NCBI GenBank assembly: GCA_037179335.1
Contig: JAKZHN010000002.1
Location: 1,488,001 to 1,552,000 of the forward strand
Source: Cyclaneusma minus
Taxonomy: Eukaryota > Ascomycota > Leotiomycetes > Marthamycetales > Marthamycetaceae
Direction of reading: 5' to 3'
Length of the DNA: 64,000 nt
The position numbers and the translations under genes were made by a program. The stretch's first letter is position 1. The number at the start of each line of letters is the position of its first letter. Under the pieces are notes generated by a model. It was not told the DNA's origin. It saw only the letters and a program-made list of their open reading frames with translations, and made no database searches. This document shows, in pieces, positions 49,576-61,139 of the stretch.

Positions 49576-50317
49576 TTACAAGGTAAGCATAACAGCTCCA
49601 ACAATCGCCAACATGCCACCTCCAACCTGCAGGTGCTTGGCCGCACTGGTCATAGTATCCGTGCTGGTCGCAGACGAGCTGGTGCTGGATGCCGTGCTGC
49701 TGGAGGTCTTGGTAGTCTTGCTAGCGCTGCTGCTTGAGCTTCCGGTGGCACTTGAAGAAGAGGCAGTTGACGAGGATGACATCGAAGTAGTCATGGAGCT
49801 CGAGGCGGTGGAAGACATTGAGGAAGAGCTGGAGCTGACGCTGGTGGAAGAGGAAGACACGGAAACGGAAGAGGCGGCGGGCGTGTCGGAGGCGATGCTG
49901 AACATGCCGCTGTAGTTTACGCTGTTGGTGTTGGAGTCGTCGACGATTTCGAGGGCGTAGTTGTCGCCGGTTGCGATGGATTCGGAGGGGTTCCAGACGT
50001 AGGAGCCGGAGTTCTTTTGTCCAGCTGTTGCGAAATTCAAGATCAGTATTGCGTTCTTTAGGTTCGGAGAGAAGATGATGGGGAGACTTGGAAAGCACGG
50101 CAGACTTACAGGCAATGGTGGTGACGGTCTTTAGGTTGGTGGAAGGACCTGTCTTGAGAAGCAGAGTGATGGTGCCGGAGGAGGTGGGCGACCAGGTGAT
50201 GGTGAATGGCGAGCCGGCGTTGATGGTTTCGATCGTGCCCATAGTGAAGGGATTGGCTTGGGCGGCTACGCAGGCAATGAAGCTGGCGGCCGCGGCGAGG
50301 TAGGAGAAGGAGCGCAT
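49576..50317 (-). CDS. Ser-rich GPI-anchored Kre9/Knh1-like cell-wall protein
   Basis: Extracellular protein of the fungal Ser-Thr-rich GPI family with an N-terminal Kre9/Knh1-type immunoglobulin-like domain, associated with wall glucan assembly. Exons 50317-50110 and 50024-49576; intron 85 nt (GCCT|GTAAGT ... CAACAG|CTGG); 218 residues. Signal peptide is about residues 1-19 (MRSFSYLAAAASFIACVAA). The domain follows: NPFTMGTIETINAGSPFTITW, GTITLLLKTG, and after the splice SYVWNPSESIATGDNYALEI and SGMFSI, the family's usual end. Then a stalk of about 85 residues, mostly Ser, Thr and Ala, and a hydrophobic tail (GGGMLAIVGAVMLTL) fitting a GPI signal. The splice is supported by the continuous domain and by frame. 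The opposite strand carries a long acidic frame that is only a shadow of the Ser-codon stalk. Confidence 0.85.
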
Positions 50318-53150
50318 GTTGATGGATGTATTTCGGTATCAGATATTCGAAGTATGGGAATATGAGCTGATGGATTGATTGAGGTGATGTGCGACTTCGA
50401 CTTCCGCTGAGCGAGAAGGAGGGTATTAAGATTAACTTTTGGATCTTGAGAATATGTAGATGTGAATTGACTTTTAGTTTTGTAGAAGTGAATGACAGTG
50501 ACTCGTTAGATATGTGGAGATATGCAACGAGAGATGGATGATCAACCAGAGTGAACGACGGAGAAGATGGGAAAAGACACAAGAGGAGCGGAGGTGGATG
50601 ACAACTGAAAAAAGAAATCGGCAAGCTTGGTGGCGTGCTGCTATATCTAACCTTAAAATGATTAGAGCTCAGGCTAGGTTACCTACCATCCCACAACAGG
50701 CCTTTCGTGAGCCTTCCACGGCGGCACCACGATGTGTTTTTCGCCGGCGTCGCCAGAGGGGGAAATTTGGTAGTTTGTGCCAAGACAAGATCGGGTATTC
50801 TGCAGGGTATCGAGGCTTTAATTTAGCCCAATCGATATTGGGGTCGGCGCCGAGGAGACTGCTTGACTGGGGTGGGCTGAGATCTGGACGCATGCTGGTT
50901 GGTGCAGCTGAAGGATGGTAGCCTCTAGCCTGTCTTGCCTAGGTGTGATATGCGGAGAGTCGGACTTGTCCGGACGCTTGGGGGCTGTAGCACGCTGTTT
51001 TTATGTCAGGTACACAAGTCTGGGGGAACATGGGGGGTGGTACTCTCAGGGGAAACGCAGCAAGGCAGGACGCAGAAGAGTCTAAAGCCATGCGATGCTT
51101 GCATCGAAGATTCCACGAAATGCGATGCTGCAACTGCGAAGACTGAAGAATGCCACATGCTCAAGCTTGGAGATTCGGGAAAATCGTTGCATTGATCTCA
51201 CGGTGTCCGAGGGTTAGGTTCATCTCGATAAAATGAAGATTTCATGTGCCAGGGCCCACCTTTCCCCGCCCTTTTGGTCGTTAAGCATACTAATCTCGCT
51301 TTGGCTGCTCGTATTCCGGTGCGCTAGCCGGATGTGGACAGCACGGACTATGTGTCACCGAGGTTAATGTGACGGTCAATCAGCGTCGTTGTCATCCAGT
51401 CTGACTGATTGACGGCTATGCGATTCGGGCTCGTGATCGATACAAAACAATTGTACGTGTTCTACGGAGACTTTTTTCATGATCGGGTTCCATAAGATCG
51501 TGCTCGAGGTTTCAATCAAAAGTCCATTTTACTGTACGTCCTGAGCCATCCCTCTCTGGCATCACTTATCAAGACCATCAAGCTGTGTACACCCATCTGA
51601 CGTTGTCATCGTCAATCATTGGAATGTGACAGTCTGACAGGACCCCTAAATCCTGCACGCCCCAAGCGATTCCCAACTCAGCTGCAAACGCCGTTGCCAC
51701 AAGGCGCGAGCCAAACATCTCGCCGTCGCTTTATCATCACAACAACAGTATCGCCACAGCGCCGACCGCTCACGATACCGAGAATTCGACCGTCTTCTCA
51801 GACTATTTGCAACTAGAGTAAGCCGTCCCGAATCGAGGCTGTGTTGATGCGATAGCGCGCCCAGTCGCACTGGCAACGCCACAACCACCATGTTCGGGTT
51901 CCAGTCTTGAGTTTCGATGTAACCTATTGACGCCATTCGAGTTCGAGATCTGAGATGTCGACTATGTAAGCTGGGCAAGCCAGCCAAGTCTCACGAAAGT
52001 ACCGGGAAACACAATGTTTCCGGATGGTTGGATGCGGGAAAGGTCGACGTGAAGCTTAGCAAATAGCATGGTGACGGAGAGGAGAGTCGGTGTTTCCAGT
52101 TGGCGAAGAGAGAAAGGAACGTGGCGTCGGTGAGAACTCATTGTCGGAAGACCAATCCTTCGGAATTTACGCATTCTCCGTGAATGGCTTTGGAGGACGG
52201 AGTTTTGGGGGCCAGGAACCACGCCGAGACTCGATTCCCAAGCAGACGCCGACGGACTTGATAATGATGACTTGAGGAGGGTCGCAGCTGGTCTTCTTGT
52301 AGATGCATAAGTCATGCAACGTAAGTTGATCTCTGGATACTGGACCGTAACGTTTTAATGTAGTGGGTTTCCTTTCCTGAATCTCGATGCCAGTCAAGCG
52401 TTGAGAAGTCGTTCAACTAGTCAATCAATTCCATTGTTTATGAGTGCATTTTTCTCGAATCTCGCCAACTTCGGATCGTGTTGCAATACGGCAACTGCGA
52501 GAACTGAATTGCCTCGTCTGCCAATTTGATCCATGGAGGGTTCGGGCCGTCACACAAGCCCAGCGTGGAAGGGCTCTCTGCGGGGCTTTCCACCTGTGCA
52601 CAACTGGCCTGAGATGAGCCTGCTTGAGGTAGAAGACATAGTTCCAGCAAGGGGGGCTCGTGGACTTCCTTCGTGGACTTCCTTCGTCGACTGGGACTGG
52701 GACTGGGACTGGGCTGTCTGTGGGGATGAGATGTGGACTCTGCTGATAGCACCTCTCTTCACTTGTCGTCGTTTCCCCGTCTAACTCATCCTCCTTGGAC
52801 CTCGGTTTAACCCATCCTCGTTTGTTTAACTCATTTTCCTTCCTCCCCAGTCCCCTTTATCTCCTCTTGCTTCCTCCCCCTGAGTCCCTGAGTCCCCTTC
52901 ATTCGTGATTCTCGAAGAAGATCCAGGCTGAGATTCTGTGTTGGAATGACAGGGACATCCGTGTCTTCAATGCTCCCTCCTTCCTCCTCCAAGGTTGTTA
53001 AACTTGTATGGATCGGTTGGGACAGGTCGTCGTTTTCCTGTTCGTCGGAATCGAAACCCAGAAGAGATGCCCCCTAGACTGATGGATCGTGCCATTGACT
53101 TCCACCCCTGAACTTTGACCCTGTTTAAACGATACAGGCGTATCACTTAT
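50318..53150. other. 2.8-kb region without a supportable gene
   Basis: Upstream of the GPI protein gene, then unassigned sequence. It has three GGGACT repeats at about 52692-52709 and a C/T-rich, repeat-like part from about 52.8 kb. Frames here are short and have no recognisable domain. Confidence 0.45.
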
Positions 53151-53160
53151 CAATGTTAGT

Positions 53161-53645
53161 AGACCCAAGATCTCAGTCGCTTCCCAACATCCTCCTTGTC
53201 TCTTGACCTTCCAAGCTACTTTAGTTCGCTGAGTCTGACATGACCGAAGAAAGATCCAGATCGTGTACAAGCAGACTCTAGATCTTGGCCACTCCCAATG
53301 TTCCTTCTTCTCTCCGAGCCTTCTTTCCCGCAGTGTCTAGAGCTAGACCCAGCATGTCGGACACCTCGAGACCTCTTCTCAACTTTCCCCCAGAGCTTCT
53401 CCACTCCCCCGATTGTCTAGAAATAGACCCTAGATGTCTGTCACTTCCAACCTTCTTCCTTCTTTCTTAACCCTCTGAGGATTTTCACCCGGGACGGACT
53501 GTCCAGAAGGGGCCAAACTCTCAGCCACCTCCGGACTTCCTTCTCATGCGACCCTCTGGCCTCCTCACCCGGGTCGTCTAGGAGCAGACCCAAGTTCTCG
53601 ACCACTCCCAGATTTCTTGTTCTTCCTTCTTCCCCCAGCTCCTCT
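53161..53645. repeat. Diverged ~80-bp C/T-rich minisatellite
   Basis: Units start with AGACCC or AGACTC at about 53273, 53345, 53425, 53506 (degenerate) and 53586, with an outlying copy at 53161. A shared core resembles TCTAGA..AGACCC..ATGTC..CCACTCCC, followed by TTCTTCCTTC runs and CCCCAG. The spacing is 72-81 bp. Confidence 0.6.
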
Positions 53646-53748
53646 CCGTCCCCACTCTACTTCATCTTCCCATCCATCCATCCTCTTCTTCTCTTTGTCT
53701 CTTCCTCCTCCTTGCTCTTAACCTGGGCCTTCTCCACCGAATCTTCAC

Positions 53749-53875
53749 ATGGACAACATGGAAAGCATGAAGCTGCCCAGTGTGAAGCTGCTCAACATGA
53801 AGATGCGTAGTGTGAAGCTCCTCCAGGGAGAAGCTACTCCAATGCGAAGCTACTCATCGCTCAGCGTGAAGCTGT
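53749..53875 (+). repeat. Short degenerate GTGAAGCTGCTC repeats in an open frame
   Basis: About six imperfect copies of a roughly 16-18-bp unit related to AGTGTGAAGCTGCTCAACATG. The frame 53749-53967 would read MDNMESMKLPSVKLL and so on, a Met/Lys/Leu/Ser repeat. I do not accept it as a gene, because the repeat alone explains the open frame. Confidence 0.45.
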
Positions 53876-53969
53876 CTGTTGCTGCTCTATTCCCGTCTCG
53901 TATGAGGTTTCGAAAGGGGGCCGCCATCTTCACTCTCCCAGCATCGACAGCGGTGAGACGACAGTGAAC

Positions 53970-55030
53970 TCGCTGATTGTTGACTTGGTAGCGGTCCGTC
54001 CGGCTCAGGAGACGCAAAACAAACACCAGTGATCCACGGCACAAGCAGGTACTCCAACGATTTCTGTGGTCACAAGAAATCATTGCGTTTGCCACCTTGC
54101 CACCAGCCTTCTTTCCATTTCGCTGCTTGCAATCACCTTGATTCCTTTGATCTGAAGACCATGGAGCGACGTTTGCAAACATGGTGGCTGACAGGTACAA
54201 AGACGTGCCTCCGCTCATCATCCGGCTGGAGTGGAGAAGGGCTGATGATGGCATCTGCAGATTTCCTGGAAGTGTCGTCGTGGCGATGGTCAGAAGCTTT
54301 CGTGTCTCGGTGGCAGAGACATGAGCCCACTTGATCTTCTTGCAGCTCTGTCAGGATAATCAGGGGCGCGGTGCTGAGGAGTCATCTCGACGACCTCGTG
54401 ACAACGGCCTCCTGACGACGACACTCTCTTCGACGAGCTCCCTCTCGACAGATGTTCGAGCTTGGAGCATACTGCAGTTGCCTCCCAAGGCAGAGATGGA
54501 CCACTCCGCCATCTGATCATCGCTTGATATGTCCAGGCCGAAAGCCTTCGTTGCCCTTCACAAGGTTCAACTCCATCGCAAGCCTACTGTCCAATTTGCT
54601 GACCATCTCATAGACACAACCATCATCATCCCACCCTTGACCAACGATCCTCTCCATATTCCAGGCTCTGCATGAACGAATGTTCTTCCACATCAGGGGC
54701 AACGACTGATCCGCCCCGTCTTTCTCCGTCTTGTCCTCGAGTACTCGACTTTCCCGAAGCTCTCTGCAACATCGAATCCGAAAGCCGTCTCGGGACCGAA
54801 CATCCAATCATGCCGAATCCCAAGAAATTCATGTATCGGTTAGCTCTCTCTTCTCGACTTCAGAACGAGGGGCAAATACGTACCAGACTCGTATCCTCCT
54901 GCCGAATTTCCGACTCCACACTGGCATCTTCTTCCACGGCCACCTAGTCAGCTCCAGAAAAGTTGATTCGCACAGTCACAGATTGTGGTTGAGGGCCGAA
55001 GGCCTATTGGAAACAAGATTCTATTCGAAA
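53970..55030. other. 1.1-kb region without a supportable gene
   Basis: Overlapping frames on both strands, none with a family motif or credible splice pattern. Probably decayed sequence like its right-hand neighbour. Confidence 0.35.
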
Positions 55031-55036
55031 CTACAT

Positions 55037-55565
55037 CTATCGCAACAGCCACTCGGAACAATGAACTCCTCGCCTCAATAACCCGACACAGCTCCCTGAG
55101 CTCGCTGTCCTTGAGCTCCGAGCACCTGGACCTTGTTGTCCTTGATGCTGAGCACTTCCACCATGGGCACCCGTACCTTGACCATTCACCGTCACAGTTT
55201 GCGACCAGCCCACTTCCGCAACGTTTGCAGCCTTGCAAGCAGCAGTAAAAAGAGTCTTAGCCATGCCGATGCTCACTCTTCCGGCGATCCACATTGATGT
55301 TTTGCAAGGAGGTCTGGCCAAGCTCAACGGTGGGGCGAATGTAGACCATCGGCACCCGAAGCTTGACCACCCGAGCCGTGGTCAGGGCTGGAACCAGAGC
55401 CGTAAAAGGATGCACGAGAACAAGAGAGGCTTTCTCTAGAAGTCTGAGATCCTGGGCCCCTTTTATAGGCGGTCACCCGAACCTTGACCACCTGGACCCT
55501 TTTAGCCTTGACCTGCACCACCTGGAACTTGAGGTTACGCTATTTATACCGCAGCTCAGATTTTG
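55037..55565 (-). pseudogene. Decayed Gly/Gln-rich repeat gene fragment
   Basis: A minus-strand TATAAATAG (about 55541-55549) is followed by sequence with four GGTCAAGGTTCGGGTG-like copies (near 55168, 55340, 55483, 55505). In one frame these read G-G-Q-G-S-G, interrupted by TAA where CAA would fit. Further on, the frame 55327-55037 reads VTVNGQGTGAHGG and QGQQGPGA. The pattern fits a Gly/Gln-rich repeat protein broken by C-to-T stops and frame changes. I cannot name a family. Confidence 0.35.
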
Positions 55566-56409
55566 CTTTTCCATGGACGGGACATTGGGGGCTTTGATCA
55601 AGGGCTCTGTTGGCCGCTCGGTGGCAAGGAGCCACGGAGGTCCAGATGTGCAATCTTCCACATCTGGCTCGCCGTGACTCGGCATATTCTCGAGGAAGGA
55701 CGAAGTGTATGGCTGTTCAGGCCTGCACAAAGCGGTCAGTTCTCGTCGTCATTTCCATACAAACAGCAGCAAGACATCGATGAGGAGAAAGGCATGAACA
55801 GCGAGGAAGCTTCGAGTGAACTTACCAGACAGGAAGAGACACTTCAGTCGACCAGGAGTGGTCTGTGATGTGCTTGAAGACAGATCCCCAGCATTGGCAC
55901 CGGTCACGGCGGGGCCCCGGAACCTTCTCCGGGTAGATCTCCGTCAACGTATTCATCGGGGCGCTGCCTTCGTCGTATTCTTTGCTGTGCGACCAAAGAT
56001 AGACCAGGTGAAAGGCTTGGGATGGAAAGGGTCGTGTTTCTTTTCCGCAGCCTTTGGCTTGGATCCGGTTTTGACTGAGACTTGCTGCGTCCTCGACGGA
56101 GTCCACAAAAGCTCAGTCAACCCCTGGTGGTGCTTGCGCCCAGGAACAAAGTTGATTTCCACCGGCTCCAGCGGCGCAGGAATGTGGAGATGTCAAGGTG
56201 ATGAACGCAAGACTTGATGGCAGTGAGAAAGAGCAGGAAGATACGGAGGCGGACGGGTGGTGTGTGTACCGAGTCACAAGGAAATCAAGGACTTCTTCCT
56301 CAGCCTCGGGTGGAGAACCAGGAACGGCGTGGGAGATTCACCAGTTCCTGGTCATCCGTCTCGACGATGGCGTGTAGCATTCGATCAGGAGAAGCTGTTC
56401 ATGGGGAGT

Positions 56410-56531
56410 CGACGAGTAGGCCAGCTTCGAGGACGGCATTGGCGGACTTGGTGGCCGATGCGAGCCGCGGTCCAGGGGTCCCGCCGGATGTTCATGAACC
56501 AGTTGGCGACCTGCTTCGACATGTTGGCTTC
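56410..56531 (-). pseudogene. Frameshifted homeodomain fragment, copy of the gene at 59244-60232
   Basis: The minus strand reads MSKQVANWFMNIRRDP, then loses frame through one extra base in GACCCCTGGACCGCGG (the intact gene has GATCCAGGACCACGG). The next ~60 bp, read in the shifted frame, still match the intact gene's SATKSANAALEAGLL. Only homeodomain helix 3 and the start of the tail are present. A partial, broken duplicate from the gene 3 kb to the right. Confidence 0.7.
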
Positions 56532-56639
56532 GACATGTCAGCCCGGATTGGTCAACCTCGACTTGTTATTGGCGCCTACGCTTTGTTAGCTGTAGTCCAA
56601 GCCCGGGCTATCATTGCAGTACCTACTGCGCTTGTTCAT

Positions 56640-57343
56640 CGACGAGAATTATTTGGACTCAGAATCATCGTCGTCGTCGCCGCGGCCCGGTGGACCGAAG
56701 AAGCTGGACGGGTTGCCGGAAGGGTTGTTGGAGTAACACTTCGGCTGTGGAGTTGGGCTGGATGCAGGGGCTTGACGGCTGTACGATCTAGAGTGCGCAA
56801 CAATTGCTTGGCGGAACGTGGCGACGGGAAGCCTCGAGACCGGTGTGACAACCGGCTTGCCTTGGAAAAGATCCTCGCGCAGTCGAGGACGCGCAACCGG
56901 CATCGGACGAGATGCTATGAGTAGAGACTGCTCAGCAAGACTCTGGCTGTCTATTCACAGAGGTAGCGCACGCTGGAGTCACCGGAGTGTGTTGTGCTTG
57001 AAAGACAGTCCAGCTGAGAGTTGGCTTGTCGAGCAGGAGGCTGTGCTCGCTCGACTCCAGAAGTTGGAGGTGCCTCAGCTGCCAGGGTGGACCTGAGCGG
57101 CCAGAGGACACACGAGAGCCACTCGGCGAGGATTTCTTCTTGGTACGTCCAAGAATGCGTGCGCCCGCAACACCTCGGCGTTCACCATGCTGTCTGCATT
57201 CTTCCAGACAGATGCGAAGCCGGAAGGCAGGACGCTGGTGGGCAGAAACTCTCGCCACACAGCCCTCAAAGCTTCACCCAGGTTGCCATCATCTTGGATG
57301 CGCAGGTGCTCGAGCTCGATGCTGTTCCGGAAACACAGAAACT
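56640..57343. other. Unassigned fragments between broken genes
   Basis: Minus-strand frames 56649-56903 (ending GRGDDDDDSESK) and 57075-57365 (with LRIQDDGNLGEALRAVWREF) look protein-like, but no start, splice or family can be given. They may be parts of the same mosaic of gene pieces. Confidence 0.3.
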
Positions 57344-57680
57344 TCACTCCATGGGTGTTGGGCATGTTTTCGGTTGATGGGTGGAGAGGCTTGAAGGTTT
57401 GAGAATTGAGGAGTGTGTGTCTGAGGTTGGAGACGGACGTGTGCTTGGTAGACAGCCCGGGTGGCCGTCCTTGTCGGGAAGCACCACTATTTCCGCGGAA
57501 GCTTCAGATCTCTCCGAATTCCTGGAAGAGCGGAGCTCATCATCGGCGACGTATTCCGACAAGCCACTGATGAAGACAGTGGTGTTGTTGGGGTCCGTGA
57601 ATGGATTCAGGGCCTGCAAGGCGATATTGTGGCTCATCGGAGCAGCAGCATCCATGGGCGGATACAAGCCATCTGGTCGA
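57344..57680 (-). pseudogene. Fragment of Nam8/Csx1-type RNA-binding protein gene, copy 2
   Basis: Reads MYPPMDAAAPM, then NPFTDPNNTTVFISGLSEY and VADDELRSS, the linker and first strand of the third RRM of Nam8/Csx1-like proteins. The next block (LFQEFGEI) lies in another frame and runs into a stop. Truncated and frameshifted; the other RRMs are absent. Confidence 0.65.
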
Positions 57681-57842
57681 AGCCATCCCAGGGAGCACGA
57701 AGGAAAGGAACAGGTGGACGCCGATATGGGTTGCTTGAGGAGTAGGGGGCCGTCCCAAGTCTGAGTGGTCTTCTACCCGTTCTTTTGCTCTATATATCTG
57801 TCAGTACAAAATCTGGGTGCCGTGGGAGTCGTCACCGTAAAC

Positions 57843-58610
57843 TCACTCGATATTCAGGGGCGGAGGCGCCTCCTTGGCAGTCTTCTCCTCAGCCTGTGAA
57901 TTGGCCTTGGCTCTCGCAGCGGTCTTCCTCTCAGCAGCTTCACGTTCGAAGCGCTTCTTGTTCTTGTCAGCATTGGTGGGACTTCTCGATGCGTCTGTCT
58001 TGGGTGCTCTCCGAGAGATCAAGGTCGACGTCAAAGTCATCCCGCAGCCCTTGCCAGGAGTAGGCCTAGCCAGGAGGGATCTCGACGTAGGTGATCTCTC
58101 CGAATCCTTGGAAGAAGAAACCGAGCTACCCTCGGTGATGTACCCGGCGAAGTCTTGTTCGAGTTGGTGTTCGTCGGCTGGGGAGCATCGTAGTAGCCCA
58201 TGGGGGCAGAAGCACCCATAGGAGGGTACATGCCACCAGATCCCATACCAGGGTTCATGCCCATGTGTGGCATGCCGCCAGCCGCACCATCAGGGCTCGC
58301 TGCATGTCGGATTCGTCAGAGAAGCGGATCATGTTCACCTGGCCAAAGCCGTCCCAGGCAGCACAAAGAGAAGGATTCCGAGGAGGAGCGATGCCGATGA
58401 TGGTGGAGGAGCAAGAGCCGGATCCGAAGTCTGATCGATCTTCTGCTCGTTGTCGCTCTTTCGTGTTAGTCAGATCAAGATAGGGATGAGATATGGGTGC
58501 TGTAGACTTACAGGGTCCGGCCGAGAAGCCGAGAAGCCGAGAACAGTTGGCGTCGTCGAACATGGCGTCGAGTTTGGAAACAAGCAGGCCAAAAATTCCC
58601 AAAGCCGTTA
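57843..58610 (-). pseudogene. Fragment of Nam8/Csx1-type RNA-binding protein gene, copy 1, fused to a Lys/Ala-rich end
   Basis: From right to left: RRM2-like remains (RFSDESDMQRAL), a frame change, the Met/Gly/Pro linker MGMNPGMGSGGMYPPMGA, another frame change, then RRM3 remains (FFFQGFGEITYVEIPPG) ending at a TAG. Beyond it the minus strand reads NKKRFEREAAERKTAARAKA and ends PPPLNIE, a Lys/Ala-rich helical end not known from this family. At least three frame breaks rule out a working RNA-binding protein. Confidence 0.65.
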
Positions 58611-59243
58611 GCGTCTCGTTAGCAAAAGCCCCTTAGAGCCTATCAGCGTGAACTCTGGGTGGTTGGAATCGCTTTAGAGGCTATTCAGGCGATAAGGCAT
58701 CAATTTTTCCAGGCGTCGAATTGTCATCTCCTGACAAACACCATCGTTTCACACGATCGAATTCCAAGCACCCACAACTCCTCGAATCCACAAAGCTTCC
58801 CCAAAATCAAAGCTTCCCCAAAATCAAAGCTTCCTTCCAATCCATTAAATTTCCCGCTGCGCCAAGAAGAACCACCGAAGTAAGTCGCTATCACCCATCT
58901 CATTATCTCCTGCTCCCCCGTTACGATGCCGTGGTTCGAAACTGCCGCTGCTGGCCATGCAGAGCGTGTCACACGCGCAGATTACCACTGGTGGACTTCC
59001 TGCTGCTCAGTCCATATGTCAGCAACTCAGGATCTTCCACTCGAGCCCCTGACTCTGTCCTGTTTGAAATATAGGCCAGCAGACCCAGAATGTTCTGTCG
59101 TTCCAGATATAAGTAGCTGGCCTCTGGCCCTCTACTTGCGATCAGTCATCGAGCCCGCGATATATATCGTCTTAGGACAACATTGAGTACACAGCTAACA
59201 AATTTCTTTCAGTACAAACACCTCTTCTCACTCCAGAGCCACC
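58611..59243. other. Upstream region of the homeodomain gene
   Basis: Contains two tandem AAAATCAAAGCTTCCCC copies (about 58802-58835). The open frame 58721-59074 has no recognisable domain; part of this stretch is probably 5' leader and promoter. Confidence 0.45.
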
Positions 59244-60232
59244 ATGTCGAATTCCAACAATACCATGGCCACACAAGCTTCTGCCGGCAACTCCGGTTCC
59301 CGTGGTCATGTAAGTGACAATTTTCTTTCCCAAATACAGCACACTTCACACCACCGAGAATGAAATAACGGTATGAGAACACTAACACAATATCAGTTCT
59401 GCGGAATCCCCGTCGAGGTTACCTTCGCCCGCAACTGGGTCTTGCCTTCCATTGGCTCGGTAAGCAAAATAAAAGTCCCCTTTCATGTCCTAATCTCCTC
59501 CCCAAACTCCTACCTCACTTTTCTCCCCTATCCCCACTTCCCCTCCCGATGCTAACGAAATTTCTCGTACACCAGACCAGGGGCGGCTACAACCCCTCGT
59601 CGAAGCACCACCCAGCAGCCCTGGCCAAGGTGTACCTCACCGACGCCGAGGCGTTTGGGCTGGCTTCGGTGGTGGGCATGACGGCTTGGCAGGTGGCCAA
59701 CTGGTTCATGAATATCCGGCGGGATCCAGGACCACGGCTCGCATCAGCCACCAAGTCCGCCAATGCCGCCCTCGAAGCCGGTCTACTCGCCGAGGCTGAG
59801 GAAGGAGACGACGATGATGACGATGACGACGATGAGGAGGGAGAGGGGGGAGAGGATGGAGGTGAGGGAGGTGAGGGTGAGATGGTGGTGGGTGAGGAGG
59901 AAGACGAGATGGTGGTTGATGAGGAGGAGAATGAGGAGGATGATGAGGAAGACGACGAGGAAGATGACGAGGAGGGAGAGGGAGGAGATGTGGGAGGTGA
60001 GGAGGAGGGAGAGGGAGATGAGATGGAGGTGGATGAGGAGGAGGAAGAGGAGGTGCAGCAGAGATGGAAGGTGGAGCAGATCTCAGGCAAGAAGGTGAAG
60101 GAGGAGGACATGCCGGTGGTGGATGGGGTGAATCACGAGGGAAACCTTGTCCGCGTCGACGGCCTGTGGGTTAAGTTTGAGGCTGAGTTCCGGGTCCTCG
60201 GGGGGGCCCGGTTCCAGTTCAAGAGGGCGTAA
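59244..60232 (+). CDS. TALE-like homeodomain protein with long acidic tail
   Basis: Probable DNA-binding nuclear protein. Exons 59244-59309, 59397-59459 and 59576-60232, all GT-AG and in phase 0; 261 residues. Residues about 37-92 form a divergent homeodomain: WVLPSIGSTRGGYNPSSKHH, then AALAKVYLTDAEAFGLAS and VVGMTAWQVANWFMNIRR. The helix-3 signature W86-F87-x-N89-x-R91 is intact. The Y-N-P sequence and the loop before helix 2 recall TALE homeodomains. Residues about 110-190 are nearly all Asp, Glu, Gly and Val from GAGGAG/GATGAC tracts. The end (LVRVDGLWVKFEAEFRVLGG) is ordinary sequence, so the acidic run is internal. ATG context GCCACCATGTC is excellent. A broken copy of helix 3 lies at 56410-56531, and a related gene at 61884-62760. 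Confidence 0.8.
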
Positions 60233-60859
60233 GTCCCGATTGGGCAGCGTGTATTTGTAATTTCAAATTAATTTGTACAAGTATCTAAATAGTGATGTTT
60301 CCATGATTCCTGCGATAGTCCTTTGTCCTGAGAAAAGGACCAGTTCATGCTGAAGAATATGTGATAGCAGACGGAAGTTAGAACCAAGTTCACTCTCGCC
60401 CATCGCATCACTTCGAAATACTTTGTATGTTCAAAATTACTTATGGCAATCCTAATTTCTAACCATTTTGGATATCTCCGATTACTTGGAATATTCCTGA
60501 TTACTTAGAACAAACCTGATTACTCGGAATTCTGATTATGCGTGAGTACTCGTAATATTCCCGAACATTTCTAAGTCCACAAATCACAAATTCAAAATCA
60601 GGTGAGTTGATCTGCACTATCGTGCCCAATATGATAGCATGAAATCCGAATGTAATTCCAAGAATTTGGCAACTGCCTCTTTTACTTAGGCCAGGAGCAT
60701 GCAGTAATTTCGTAGCTTCATTTCGCAAAATCACATTGAGATCAGTTTAGATCAAATTTGCAAGAAACACATCATTCTTTTATAGAAATGGTCAAAGCTA
60801 GCAACCATCAAGTTCGGATTGGCTCTGTTGGGTTTCTTGGTGGGTGACTGCTCATCCTT
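60233..60859. other. Convergent intergenic region
   Basis: Shared 3' flank of the homeodomain gene (plus) and the zinc-finger gene (minus). It contains several diverged copies of a GATTACTTGGAATATTCC-like unit (about 60480-60565). No gene seen. Confidence 0.5.
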
Positions 60860-61139
60860 CTAGTCATCCTCGTCGGTGTCGTCCCCCTCATGGCTCTCGG
60901 TCTCATCGCGCTTCGTCTTCGAATCCCCAGCAGGCTTATTGGAGCCATCGACTTTACTGTTCTTTTTGCCCTTGCTCTTGCTGCTGCTGCCAAAGATTCC
61001 AAGTAGCGCGGTTTCCGTGGGAAAGAGAGTGCGCGTATGGTGAACGCATCTGGACGCATCCGGACTCGAGGTGCGTGATGAGTAGCTCGGTGGTCACCTG
61101 CTTGCCGCAAAGTGCACATTTGACATCTTCACTCGGCAT
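60860..61139 (-). CDS. Small C2HC zinc-finger (UBZ-like) protein with charged tail; splicing unresolved
   Basis: The minus-strand frame from 61139 begins MPSEDVKCALCGKQVTTELL and continues to HLESGC: Cys8-x2-Cys11-x11-His23-x4-Cys28, close to UBZ4 ubiquitin-binding fingers. The matching tail lies in a different frame: GSSSKSKGKKNSKVDGSNK ... SKTKRDETESHEGDDTDEDD, stop at 60862-60860. A short intron or a frameshift must separate the two (about 60960-61050), but I cannot fix its ends. TGCTAACTCTAG just before the first ATG looks like a branch point plus acceptor, so an upstream exon is possible. The finger layout is shared with the gene at 61884. Confidence 0.5.

Noticed and set aside
49556..49915. 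Acidic and Leu/Val-rich plus-strand frame
   Set aside because: Shadow of the Ser-codon stalk of the GPI protein on the minus strand.
56214..56924. 236-residue plus-strand frame
   Set aside because: It runs antisense through the homeodomain fragment and other broken pieces, and no domain or splice signal supports it.
59587..60111. Long Ser-rich minus-strand frame
   Set aside because: Shadow of the GAG/GAT acidic tract of the homeodomain gene on the plus strand.
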